Of a stretch of DNA of 64,000 nt, positions 53,761-63,607 are shown one piece after another (within the stretch, counting starts at the first letter, position 1; every line of letters begins with the position of its first letter). The notes under the pieces are model-generated. The model had not been told where the DNA came from. It ran no database searches and saw nothing but the letters and a program-made list of their open reading frames with translations. The stretch covers positions 14,254,795 to 14,318,794 of the forward strand of contig NC_079913.1 of NCBI RefSeq assembly GCF_024868665.1. Reading direction: 5' to 3'. A program made the translations under genes and the position numbers. The stretch is from Triplophysa rosa. Lineage: Eukaryota; Chordata; Actinopteri; Cypriniformes; Nemacheilidae.

Positions 53761-54756
53761 GCATTATTGTGTAATAATAATAATAATAATATTTTTAGTA
53801 AACAGGCCCGATATAGCAGAGATGTAAATATTTATTTCAAGCCACAAATCAAAGAGCTGCACTCATAGCTTTTTGAGCCTCAAGGATGGCTCAAGCATCG
53901 GGTCGAAGGTAGCGTGTGTAAGCCGCTGAGGACCATCGTCCCATGGCCTTCAAAGTGGAAACAGGTGTGGAAGAAGCTGCTGCTGTTGCGGCACCGATGC
54001 GCAGCGAATGTGCAGTATAACGATCTGGAGGAAGCCCACAAGTTTGGCAAAGCAGACGAAGATGGGAGGCGAACCAGCGCCTGGACATGGGCTTTCCTTC
54101 CTCTGTGGCAAATAATGGGTCATTCGGACCAGCGTGTATACGTCTTTTCAAATAGGCCAATATGGAAGACAGAGGACAAAAAGCAGTGTTAGATTCAGAG
54201 ATGAACACAACAGTTCCTTCCTGATTTCTATCTGTTTTTGAATGCTTTAGAAATAAGGTGATATGGTGAGCATAAATTGATAAATCTGAAATTGTTAGGT
54301 CACGTGATGGATTAAAAGAACCTGTCAGTGTAGTAAACTCACCACCTCTAAGAAAACCATAGAAAGCCGTGAGCAAAACAGTTTCCAGCAATAGATCAGA
54401 ATAAGGGCCAAAGCACCCTTCTCTCAACAGTGAAATTAACTTTCATAAGAGTGAGAGTGAAAAAGGGAGACGCCTATCATTGCCTTGAGGTTTTACTCGT
54501 TTTAGACCATTGAGCAGAAGACGAATAGATTAATTTTTTAATAGGCTGATGGTGGCTGGATCCAGGCAGCGCAGGTGGAACTGGATGCCGGCGATCATAT
54601 TTTTAATGCTTAAAGGCTGCATTTTTTTCAATTCAAAACAATGAACTATAAAAGAACTAACACATGAAATATCAACGGGCAGAACAGGTACAGAGAAGGT
54701 GACACAGAAAGAACTGAAGTGAGACCAAGCGGAGTCGTACATTTTTAATGTAGATT

Positions 54757-55376
54757 TGTCATGGCTCTGCTTCATTTAGTCATGTTTTTCTTGGTCCTGT
54801 AGCAGAGTCATGACAAAGCCTTTGGTTATGTGTGGAGAGAAACATATTATTGTCCTTTTGACAATAATATACGTTCTCTCCAGTGTCTCGTCTCTGTTCC
54901 CGCCATCTCGTTTCCTTGTTATCCTTCCCTGAGTGTTTCATTACCCACACCTGCCCTGTGTCGTTATCCCTCGTTTGTCTTGCCTATATATATACCCTCT
55001 TGTTTCTTTGTCCTGTGCTTGTGGATTGTACTGTGTTCTGTGCATGTACGTTGTACTGCGTTCTCTCGTGTTCTTGTGCCCTTGCTCGTGTTGTTACCCG
55101 TGGTCCTGTTCCTCGCCCTGTTCGTGTTTTGTGAGTTTTGTGTTTTTCCTGCCTTGTATTATTTAAGACGTTTGGTCGTGTCCTTTAGTTTAGTTTTACT
55201 GTTCTTGTTTTCATTTTGTCCCCCACGTGGGAAGTCTTTTGTTTTATGTGTATTTCTTAGTTCGTTTCCCCCATTGAGGGTGTTTTGTTTTGCGTTTTTG
55301 TATAAATAAAGTCTTGTCTGTTAACCCCTTCACTGCCTGCCTGCTATTGGGTTCTTTTCCTGCCACAGTTCGTGAC
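54757..55376 (+). repeat. 5' LTR of element 2
   Basis: TGTCATGGCTCTGC ... CAGTTCGTGACA. Includes an inverted motif near its start (catggctctgc / gcagagtcatg), 'tatatatatacc' as a possible TATA region and ataaataaag as polyadenylation signal. Confidence 0.95.
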
Positions 55377-55444
55377 AAATCTAGCTAGGCCTTACCCGCA
55401 TAAAGCAGAGCTGCAGAGTGCGTACAGACCGACAGGTCATGTCT
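55377..55444 (-). other. Ngaro-like segment directly after 5' LTR of element 2
   Basis: Aligns over 67 bp, about three quarters identical by eye, with 57390-57456, which is the Ngaro recombinase start next to the 3' LTR. Shared blocks are tagctaggcc, gagctgcagagtgc and gtcatgtct. It occupies the place where a primer-binding site and gag start should be; the corresponding part of element 3 is unrelated. Confidence 0.8.
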
Positions 55445-56500
55445 GTTACAGGTCTTTGCCAGAGGGGGACCCCTGTGAAGGACTTCGCCATGGACTTCCT
55501 GTCCACCGCGCGCTACTCGGGGTTCACCGAGGCAGAGTTGAAGGTAATCTTCAACAGCTGCCTCGATGAACCCTTCGAGCCAGCTGAGATGCGCCGGTTG
55601 AGACACCTGGGCTTCGCGGACCAGGTCGAACTCGCGATGAATCGTGAGGAGCCCAGGGGAATGTCCATGGCGGAGCCTCTCACGGGGCTGGCGGCTATCC
55701 CCGAGGGGTCCCTGCAGATCAGGGGTTGTGGGCTCGCCACACCGTCCTCTCCGCCGCCAGCAAGCCTCGGCGGGAAGCGGGGGAGACGTGAGTCCTGGGG
55801 CTCCACGTCTGAGGAGTCCCAGCCTGAGCCAGCCGCACCCTTTGCCTCTTTCCTTCAGCCGACCTCCAGGCGGGTGGCTCGGCTGAAGAGAAAGAGGCAG
55901 CGGCGGGCAGCGCGGACTTCCCTCCCTGCCGGTGCAGCAGCCGGTGTCCAGTCGGCCTTCCAGCGGCGTCAAGCCCTGTCCAGCCGGCCTTCCAGCCGGC
56001 GTCAAGCCCTGTCCAGCCGGCCTTCCAGCCGGCGTCAAGCCCTGTCCAGCCGGCCTTCCAGCCGGCGTCAAGCCCTGTCCAGCCGGCCTTCCAGCCGGCG
56101 TCAAGCCCTGTCCAGCCGGCCTTCCAGCCGGCGTCAAGCCCTGTCCAGCCGGCCTTCCAGCCGGCGTCAAGCCCTGTCCAGCCGGCCTTCCAGCCGGCGT
56201 CAAGCCCTGTCCAGCCGGCCTTCCAGCCGGCGTCAAGCCCTGTCCAGCCGGCCTTCCAGCCGGCGTCAAGCCCTGTCCAGCCGGCCTTCCAGCCGGCGTC
56301 AAGCCCTGTCCAGCCGGCCTTCCAGCCGGCGTCAAGCCCTGTCCAGCCGGCCTTCCAGCCGGCGTCAAGCCCTGTCCAGCCGGCCTTCCAGCCGGCGTCA
56401 AGCCCTGTCCAGCCGGCCTTCCAGCCGGCGTCAAGCCCTGTCCAGCCGGTCCCTGGGAGACTCCCAGGGCCAAAGACTGTTCCCCCCGGACTCCTCCTAA
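55418..56500 (+). CDS. Gag-like protein with 11-residue repeats, LTR element 2
   Basis: The ORF of 360 residues aligns with the element 3 ORF: TPVKDFAMDFLSTARYSGF, AELKVIFNSCLDEPFEP, AEMRRLRHLGF, then PPASLGGKRGR and SFLQPTSRRVARLKRKRQRR, a basic stretch. From about residue 183 it is fourteen 11-residue repeats (RQALSSRPSSR). The first ten or so residues derive from the Ngaro-like segment and the start codon is uncertain. Because other frames are equally open across the array (one gives GVKPCPAGLPA repeats, another QPAFQPASSPV), the frame actually used after residue about 180 is not certain; the Pro/Gln-rich frame is the one conserved in element 1. Confidence 0.65.
   Translation: MRTDRQVMSVTGLCQRGTPVKDFAMDFLSTARYSGFTEAELKVIFNSCLDEPFEPAEMRRLRHLGFADQVELAMNREEPRGMSMAEPLTGLAAIPEGSLQIRGCGLATPSSPPPASLGGKRGRRESWGSTSEESQPEPAAPFASFLQPTSRRVARLKRKRQRRAARTSLPAGAAAGVQSAFQRRQALSSRPSSRRQALSSRPSSRRQALSSRPSSRRQALSSRPSSRRQALSSRPSSRRQALSSRPSSRRQALSSRPSSRRQALSSRPSSRRQALSSRPSSRRQALSSRPSSRRQALSSRPSSRRQALSSRPSSRRQALSSRPSSRRQALSSRPSSRRQALSSRSLGDSQGQRLFPPDSS
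55965..56459 (+). repeat. 33-bp minisatellite, 14 full units plus a partial
   Basis: The unit cgtcaagccctgtccagccg gccttccagccgg repeats from 55967 with no unit-to-unit difference that I can see. Start-to-start distance 55965 to 56427 is 462 bp, exactly 14 units. GC rich. A related array with 'ccatg' for 'ccctg' is in element 1. Confidence 0.97.
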
Positions 56501-56731
56501 GTCCCCCAGGACTTCGCGCCCTGAGCGCAGCCGGGGACTGGGACTGTTCCACCCAACCCTTTGACTGCCCCTATGTCTCTTGTTTTGCCCCACCCCCCCT
56601 CCCATGTTTGTTTTCTTGTTGTCTCACCCTATCCCTTAGTCTTGTTGTCCTGTCTACCCCTTGTCATGTTCCCATGTTTGTCTGGTTTTGTCTTTGTCTC
56701 AGTCTGCCTGTCTCGTCCGTCTACCCCTTGG

Positions 56732-56751
56732 TGAGCACCTGGAGGTGCTCA
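56732..56751 (+). other. Hairpin upstream of polypurine tract, element 2
   Basis: tgagcacc and ggtgctca pair around the loop tgga, 8-bp stem, just before attaaaggggggg. Same position as 53046-53065 in element 1. Confidence 0.8.
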
Positions 56752-56767
56752 TTAAAGGGGGGGCTTC

Positions 56768-57389
56768 TGTCACGGCTCTGCTTCATTTAGTCATGTTTTT
56801 CTTGGTCCTGTAGCAGAGTCATGACAAAGCCTTTGGTTATGTGTGGAGAGAAACATATTATTGTCCTTTTGACAATAATATACGTTCTCTCCAGTGTCTC
56901 GTCTCTGTTCCCGCCATCTCGTTTCCTTGTTATCCTTCCCTGAGTGTTTCATTACCCACACCTGCCCTGTGTCGTTATCCCTCGTTTGTCTTGCCTATAT
57001 ATATACCCTCTTGTTTCTTTGTCCTGTGCTTGTGGATTGTACTGTGTTCTGTGCATGTACGTTGTACTGCGTTCTCTCGTGTTCTTGTGCCCTTGCTCGT
57101 GTTGTTACCCGTGGTCCTGTTCCTCGCCCTGTTCGTGTTTTGTGAGTTTTGTGTTTTTCCTGCCTTGTATTATTTAAGACGTTTGGTCGTGTCCTTTAGT
57201 TTAGTTTTACTGTTCTTGTTTTCATTTTGTCCCCCACGTGGGAAGTCATTTGTTTTATGTGTATTTCTTAGTTCTGTTTTCCCCATTGAGGGTGTTTTGT
57301 TTTGCATTTTTGTATAAATAAAGTCTTGTCTGTTAACCCCTTCACTGCCTGCCTGCTAATGGGTTCTTTTCCTGCCACAGTTCGTGACA
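56768..57389 (+). repeat. 3' LTR of element 2
   Basis: TGTCACGGCTCTGC ... CAGTTCGTGACA; matches 54757-55376 with a handful of substitutions. Confidence 0.95.
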
Positions 57390-57454
57390 AGATTTAGCTA
57401 GGCCTTTACGCATATAACGAGCTGCAGAGTGCAGATAAGACTGAAGGGTCATGT

Positions 57455-58780
57455 CTAGTCTAGCACGGTCTGGTTGAAAGAGGGGCAGACCAGGCTGGAT
57501 AGCGCTGCCTCCGGGCATAGGAGATGGAATTTCTGAAATTCAAATCGAGACAAGGAATCAGCAATTTGATTATTTAAGCCTGGAATGTGTGCTGCCCGAA
57601 ATTTGAAGTTACCCATGACTGATAGCCAAGTAAGGCGCCTAACTAACCTATTTATAAATGGCACTGAGGATCGACCCTTATTAATTATATGAACAGTTGA
57701 CTCGTTGTCGCAAAAGAAAAGGATTTGTTTCCTAGCCCAGTGTTTACCCCACAAAATACAGGCTATTACAATAGGATACAGTTCCCACAGAGCGGTTGAT
57801 AAAGTATTATCTGGTATGGATAGCAGCTCATTTGGCCATGCGCTAGCAAACCATTGACCGTTAAAGACCCCCCCAAAACCAACGGAAGGCGCAGCATCTG
57901 TGTACAATTTAAGTGCTGTGGAAGACTCCAGATCATCATTATAGAAAAAGGAGATGCCATTCCAATTATCGATGAGCAAAGACCAGAAGCTGAGATCTGA
58001 TCTGCAACCTGCATCTAAGGTAACTATATCCTTAAGATCCTTGACGGACTTTGAGAGGTCAAGGAGCCTGGCTATAAAGGACCTGCCCTGGGGAATGATT
58101 TTCATTGCAAAATTAAGGTGGCCTAACAACAAAAGTAAATCTCTTTTTGAAAAGGAAGCTGTCACCCGAGCATTTCTCATGATTTCTCTTATGCGATTTA
58201 ATTTTTCTATGGGCAGTGAGGCTTGCATGAGATTGGAATCTAATGTAATGCCAAGAAACTGGATAACTTTAACGAGACCTATCGTTTTTCCGACGGAGAG
58301 AGGAATGCGTCAAACGTGCATTTTAGAGCCGAGATCGGGCTTTGCGTGTGGATAATCTATTAATAAAAAATCGTCTAAAAAATGAAGCACGAACGGCAAT
58401 TTGCAGTTGTTGAGAAAAATCCAACACAACGCTTCAGACAGTGAATTAAATATTTTTGGACTGCTGCGACAGCCGAAGGGTAAGCCTAACCGAAAAAAAC
58501 TGTTTATTTCTCCATTTAACTCCAAATAAATGCCATTGTGATGGATGTAAAGGCATGATTTTAAAGGGGTCTGAGATATCTGCCTTTGCTAGCCAAGCAC
58601 CTCTCCCTGCTTGCTTAATGAATTTAATTGCGTCGTCGAGGGATGCATAGAACAGAGAAAAAAGAGCTGAAGGAATAAGACTGTTAATACTTTGAGCATA
58701 GTCATTATGAGGGGCAGAGAGATCAATAATTAATCGCTTTTTACCAGAATATTTATGGTTAGCGATTCCTATGGGATTAA
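57455..58780 (-). pseudogene. Ngaro reverse transcriptase/RNase H, 3' part
   Basis: Minus-strand frame continuing from the hAT insertion. RT motifs visible: a KKRLIIDLSAPHN block, KADISDPFKIMPL, FGCRSSPKIFN and the catalytic FLDDFLLI (58525-58310 region). RNase H follows in 58228-57455 with LYTDAAPSVGFGG, ALWELYPI, CDNESTVHII and HIPGLNNQIADSLSR, giving the D-E-D-D set. A stop near 58310 and the transposon insertion make it defective. The stop at 57455 is probably the natural end, as the recombinase ATG follows at 57452. Confidence 0.87.
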
Positions 58781-58796
58781 TTCTATGAGTTGTGAA

Positions 58797-60019
58797 CAGA
58801 GGTGGGTAGAGTAGCCAAAATCTTTACTCAAGTAAAAGTACAAGTAACTAGAGAAATTGTTACTCAAGTAAAAGTAAAAGTCACTATTTAAAAAATTACT
58901 TGAGTAAAAGTAAAAAAGTATGCAATGAAAAAACTACTCAAGTAGCTAGTTACTTAGTTACTTTGTATCTGATTATATAGGCCTACTACATTAAATTAAT
59001 ATTAACGCCAATATTTTAATATTACATTTTAATCAATATTTTTAATTATCATAAGCAGATATCTTTGCAATATACTAGAGAGACTAAAGAATAGACAAAC
59101 ACAGAAGAGACGAGCATTTCTGTAAATTTCATCTAGTCCTGATGTCAATGTAGTTTACACAATTTATTTAGAATAATAGACCATGTAAAACTAAAGCATG
59201 AACTAAACTCAGAGCATTTCCTAAGATGATCTAGAACATCTGCAGTGCTCTCTTAAATGAAATACACATTTTTGAACAAAGCTCATGTTTTCTCGTGTTG
59301 TGTCACGTGTGTGTTGTGAAACGCTCTTACTTGTAAACAAACAGTAAACAGTGAACCACACGCCCATCAACACGTTTTCTTCCTTCTGTTCTTCAAATGT
59401 ATATTTCTGCAAGCCCACGTCTCTGTGTCTGACAGGTAACGCGCATGTTGCTGTGTCTGACGAACAGGTCGCGCGGGTGCGCGCATATGGCGGGCATTTA
59501 TCATCGCTGGCAAACAATATGACACATTTGCCGTTTTGATTGTATAGATATAGATTCATATCCACTTCATCCAACGGCCTTTGTGTTCTGCGTGTCCTTA
59601 AGTTTCGTGCTACGAGGAGTGAGTAATCATGCGTCAGATGATTCAGATCGTGCTGCGAACTGAACAAATCATTTGAACTGATTCATTAGGCTATTCAAAT
59701 GGTTTTGCCCATTGTTCAATTAATGCTTTCAAAAGAATCGACTCAAAAGAATCGATCACTCGGGAATGCCCGTAAAAAGAGACATCAACCTTGAAATAAA
59801 CTACGCGTTTTAAAAAGCATATTTTAAAATGAAGGAACGCAGGAACGTCACGCAATGTAAGTTATGTAACGAAGTAAAAGTACAGATTTTATATTAGAAA
59901 TTTACTCAAGTAAGAGTAAAAGTACACACTTTTAATTTTACTTAAAAAGTACATATTTTCCAAAATGTTACTCAAGTAAATGTAACGAAGTAAATGTAGC
60001 GCGTTACTACCCACCTCTG
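58797..60019. mobile_element. Non-autonomous hAT element inside the Ngaro RT gene
   Basis: Ends cagaggtgggtagagtag and ttactacccacctctg, exact 8-bp duplication gttgtgaa at 58789-58796 and 60020-60027. Repeated 'actcaagtaaaagtaaaagt' motifs near both ends. No transposase domain recognised in its short frames. Confidence 0.94.
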
Positions 60020-60273
60020 GTTGTGAATGGGGATGTATCAAACGGTCCAATCATAAAACCTTTTTTAACCTCCTTTTCTAACAATGAATCTACCACTTCA
60101 GGTTCTTTAGAAGCAGAAAGCAAGTTATTACAAACGAAAGAGGACTTACAAACATAACAAACATAAACCTGGAAAAAAACATGGACAAGTTAATAAATAA
60201 TTGACGAAACAGCGATTGGGATGATTTCTCAATGCTCTTCCCAGCTTGGGAACGTTGACTGGAGTAGAAAGTT
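60020..60273 (-). pseudogene. Ngaro RT N-terminal portion
   Basis: On the minus strand a frame including PEVVDSLLEKEVKKGFMIGP leads into the hAT insertion and fits the N-terminus of DIRS-type RT. Broken by the insertion and by frame disruption further upstream. Confidence 0.65.
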
Positions 60274-61365
60274 TTATTTATTTTTCTCCTTTCTCAGAAA
60301 GCGGGTTCGTCTTGGGCAAACTGATTTTGGATGACCATCCCCGCAGTAACTACAAGCATGAATATATTTACAACTATAGAATTTGCAAACATTTTCATTA
60401 AAATTATAACACATTGGAGTTGCAAATGGCATCACCTTAGATTCGCCAGGCTTGGGACTTGGGCCAGGCTTAGGTTGCAGGAACACAGATTTTGGGCACA
60501 GATTGGAAGTGTGAGAGTGAGAGCCACAAATCGAGCAGGAAAGAGCTTGGTGACCAGTGAAATGTCTGCTGATAAGGGCAAAATCAACGACGGATCAGTC
60601 AAGTCTTTGGTTGAATCGCTGAATGTACATAGCCGATTTAGCGGAGAAGGATTTATGATACTCATAGAAGAGAGTTCCGCCATAAGTCAGAGCTAAGTCG
60701 GATATGATGGCAAAATACGTGTCTAACTCTGCCCTACGAGCTGGATAAACTTCGCATATGACATCTCTATATGCTCCAAAGGCTACGTTAAATTCAGCTA
60801 GAGTTAGTGTCTTCGAAAGTCAGGGGTCACTGTCTTTAAGCGTAACTGACACATCGCCGCAATCTACGACACGCCTATTGCTTAATTCTGAGCCCAGTAA
60901 TATTTTAATAAGGTTGACATCGTTACCTGCTAAAATTTGGCTTCTCAGTTGATGAGAGATTACAGCAGCCGGCGAAAAGAATGGAGAGCCGGTGGACACG
61001 GGAACTGCACTTCCCATTGTCCTCCGCGGCACGGCCGCTGGTATGACGTCATCATCCTGCTCAGGATCCAAGAGCTGCAGCACCTTAGCCGATGTGAAGT
61101 GCAAAGTCGACGGACCGTAGAAACGGGGATTTGCCGGATGACGGATTCTAGAGCCTGCTTCCAGAGCCTGGATTCTGGTGTTCATGTCGGAGAGCGAAGA
61201 CTTAATACTGGACAATGCTGACAACACTGGGTCATTGCTTTGGACCGTAGCGTGGCTTGTTCGGGCTGAACCGGCAGGACCTGCTGCCCGTTTAGGTGTA
61301 ACCTCGGCCGGAGTGTAAACAGGTTCAGAGGAAATGCAATGGAAAGTCGCCTTGAAAAGCAGCAT
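60274..61365 (-). pseudogene. Ngaro gag-like gene
   Basis: The N-terminal part (61365-60820) has a predicted helical stretch (VLSALSSIKSSLSDMNTRIQ) and QILAGNDVNLIKILLGSEL. A frame change and stops separate it from a downstream part containing CSICGSHSHTSNLCPK-like and MCYNFNENVCKFYSCKYIH, CSYCGDGHPKSVCP cysteine-histidine knuckles (60486-60274). These fit the nucleic-acid-binding end of Ngaro gag proteins. Confidence 0.75.
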
Positions 61366-61557
61366 GCATTAGAGCAGTGAGTCAGGCTTGACTGAAACGA
61401 TATTTAAAGGGGGCGCCCCAATTAAGTGAACGTATCACATCAGCTGATGGGCTGGGTTAAGGTTATGATCAGCTGATGCCAGCTGATAGCCGCGCTGGAC
61501 TACAAGGCCTACCTGAACTAACGCCGATGCTTCATGTATCTACTTAAGTTCCAGTCG
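61366..61557 (-). other. Putative Ngaro 5' terminal region
   Basis: Upstream of gag on the minus strand. Contains three copies of the palindromic 'cagctgat' in 61440-61490 and ggggcgccccc. May include the Ngaro terminal repeat; not resolved. Confidence 0.4.
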
Positions 61558-61965
61558 ACGGTGAATGATGTCACTTCCCGATACAAACACGCCCCGTTGA
61601 ATAAGCCCACCCCCGCCATTGATTGACAGGTTTCTGTACAAGTCAGAGGAAACGCAAATGCAAAGGGATTTGCGATTTCATTTGAGTTTTGGCAGGCTTA
61701 ATACGCAACGTCAGAGGAAGTGAAATAGCATATGGGGAATTGCCATTTCGATTTAAATATGGCAGGGTCGTAACTCGTAAGACAGAGGTAATTCAATTGC
61801 AAATAGACTTTGCTTATCCTTTTGATATTTAAATTTGCATTTGCGTTTGAATTATGTCACAATTTTTACAGGAATAAATAGAAAACGCATCTGCAAATGC
61901 AGTTTGCAATTCCTTTTTAATTTAGTCCGCAAAATCATTCCATATGCATTATTTGTGAGCTTGAA
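61558..61965. repeat. Right copy of the 0.42-kb inverted repeat pair
   Basis: Reverse complement of 49715-50138 with scattered differences, ending against the Ngaro 5' region at the same internal point (accgtcg) as the left copy. Confidence 0.85.
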
Positions 61966-63600
61966 GTAGTCGCTTTTAGCAGCTTGTTAGCAACTGCCGT
62001 TTTTAAGACACAATGAGGCTTTACAAAATCACAAGCGGGTTATAATTGGTGTGTTTTATGTCATAGAATAAAATGTGAAAATATTTAGAGGTTTTGTGTA
62101 CCACATTTTCGGGCGATTTACCAAAAACCCATTCAAAAAACCCATAGACTTTGGAGCGGTGGAAACGGAAGTCCTAAAATGCTAACTCACTTCTAGGTTT
62201 TGCATACAAAAATACGTCATCTCTTAGCAACCTATGATGACAGCATTTTTATTTTGGGGTGAACGATCCCTTTAACACATTAAAATAATATACATTACTG
62301 TATTTCCCTTTTTGGTTTCAGAAGTATTCTGTTTAGCCTGCTAGCTTAGCATAGCATTAATTGTCATATTCATCCAACATTTCCAGGCTTTACAAACTGT
62401 TGCTACTTAGGGTCTGTGTTCTAAACTGTAACAGGTTCGATTCTCAAATTGGAGAGGATTGTGTGATTTTTTGTGTGTTACTACTTTATGTCCCTTTCAT
62501 GGACATGAAAAGCAAAGTGAATACACGCCTTAGGAAAATCAATGGATCTCTGGAAGCTTTCAGAAAATTATATTTTTTTTCTGACCAGTGTGACCAGTGT
62601 CAGGGGGCATGCGTCGGGTGAGCACCTACCATTGAGATGACCATTGAGTAGACTCACACTAGAGTCAAGGCAGAAATCCTGAAGAAAAGTTTGGTTGGTA
62701 TGTTGTACAGTAGTTGTCAGCACAAAATGAAGGATTTATATCTCTTTTTGCTTTGCTTTTGCCTGTGTCTTATCAGCCTGCATTGAAACATGCCTCAGAG
62801 ATTTGCTGCAGTGCAGTGTTTGTGTGTCAGACTGAGCATGTGAGTCCTGTTTATACCTGGTATTAAGATGCATTTTGGTCGATCGGATCACAAGTGGACG
62901 AATGAGACACACCAGCCATTTACACCTGGGCTGCGTTCAACCCCGACAAAACGTTGCAAAACATTTCTTAAACGGAAACGGTGGTGCGGTTGAACACCCT
63001 GTTGTGAAGACGCAAGAGTTGAACTATGGCAGCTGAGAAGGCCATTCTTTGTGTTCTTTTTGAAGAATTTTCGGAGCCTGATGAAATCGGTATAAATACG
63101 TGTTGAATACTGCAAAATGCATCTCTTCTAATATCTTCAATTGTTGCGTATACCGAGCTGCAGCGGACACATTTAAATGACTTTACTTGGACCCATTGTG
63201 CGAGCTGTCTCTTTAATACCGCGTGGGTTATATACATGTTGCTGCTGATTGGACTGACATTCTTGACACACCCACCAAACAAGAGAAAACATATCTCAAA
63301 CCCTGTTGCACACCGTTGCAAACCGTTTCCAGGAAACGTGTCGTTCACACCATAGCAAAACGTTGCGCACCGGTTTGAGCTTGAACACGCCCCTGGTGTT
63401 CAACCACATGTCCCGCTTTGCGTTGTACTGCACAGCATTTTCACCCCTTGTCCCCGCACATCGCATATTGAGAAATTGTCCTGCATTTTCAACAGTCTGT
63501 TGGTTTTTAGTTGTCACATTAAGAAACACTTTCTTTAACCCGAAACGCACATGAGACGCTTGTTTACGCCATTGCTTATTTAACTATTTAACAGCGCAGT
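61966..63600. other. gramd4 intron with repeat fragments
   Basis: At about 62225-62275 'ggggtgaacgatccctttaa' is the end of the TTAA MITE family seen at 45814. At 62850-62925 'tacctggtattaagatgc' and 'gatcggatcacaagtggac' match a common fish repeat end. From about 62932, gctgcgttcaacc, and at about 63400, ggtgttcaaccaca, may bound another element. No gramd4 exon found. Confidence 0.4.
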
Positions 63601-63607
63601 GTCAAAC

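Larger units (their letters stand above)
54757..57389 (+). mobile_element. Gag-only LTR retrotransposon (element 2)
   Basis: LTRs of 620 and 622 bp with few differences (young insertion), TG...CA, target duplication agatt at 54752-54756 and 57390-57394. The internal region is only 1391 bp: a 67-bp stretch resembling the flanking Ngaro recombinase gene, a gag-like ORF ending in a 33-bp minisatellite, a hairpin and a polypurine tract. No pol genes, so it depends on enzymes of another element. Inserted opposite to the Ngaro it interrupts. Confidence 0.92.
53891..57452 (-). pseudogene. Ngaro tyrosine recombinase, split by LTR element 2
   Basis: The start ATG is at 57452-57450, two bases after the RT/RNase H stop. 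Twenty-one codons (MTLQSYLHSAARYMRKGLAK S) precede the LTR insertion; the frame resumes exactly at 54751 with TLKMYDSAW, a core-binding domain. A stop at 54530 interrupts it, then the catalytic domain follows (54427-53891): FYGFLRGGEF with the first Arg, LKHSKTDR with Lys, HSLRIGAAT with His-x-x-Arg, and GRWSS..YTRYL with Trp and the Tyr nucleophile. All catalytic residues are retained, but the gene is broken by insertion and the stop. The intact enzyme would join circular cDNA into the genome by site-specific recombination. Confidence 0.88.
53800..61557 (-). mobile_element. Ngaro/DIRS-type tyrosine-recombinase retrotransposon, nested and decayed
   Basis: On the minus strand the order is gag-like region with zinc knuckles (61365 to 60274), reverse transcriptase and RNase H (about 60200 to 57455), then tyrosine recombinase (57452 to 53891). 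That gene order with a tyrosine recombinase instead of an integrase identifies a DIRS/Ngaro element. It is interrupted twice: by hAT 58797-60019 inside the RT region and by LTR element 2 (54757-57389) inside the recombinase gene. Several stops and frame changes make it defective. Both ends are estimates; no target duplication is expected for this class and the split direct repeats were not resolved. Confidence 0.88.

Noticed and set aside
55385..56605. Long minus-strand frames of 406 and 277 codons over the 33-bp array
   Set aside because: They are shadows of a repeat whose unit length is a multiple of three; the flanking gag homology is on the + strand only.
59221..59667. 148-codon minus-strand frame inside the hAT element
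   Set aside because: No transposase motif such as hAT dimerisation or DDE residues; probably chance.
62361..62621. 86-codon frame preceded by a cag
   Set aside because: No similarity to GRAMD4 or other known proteins; low-quality splice signals.
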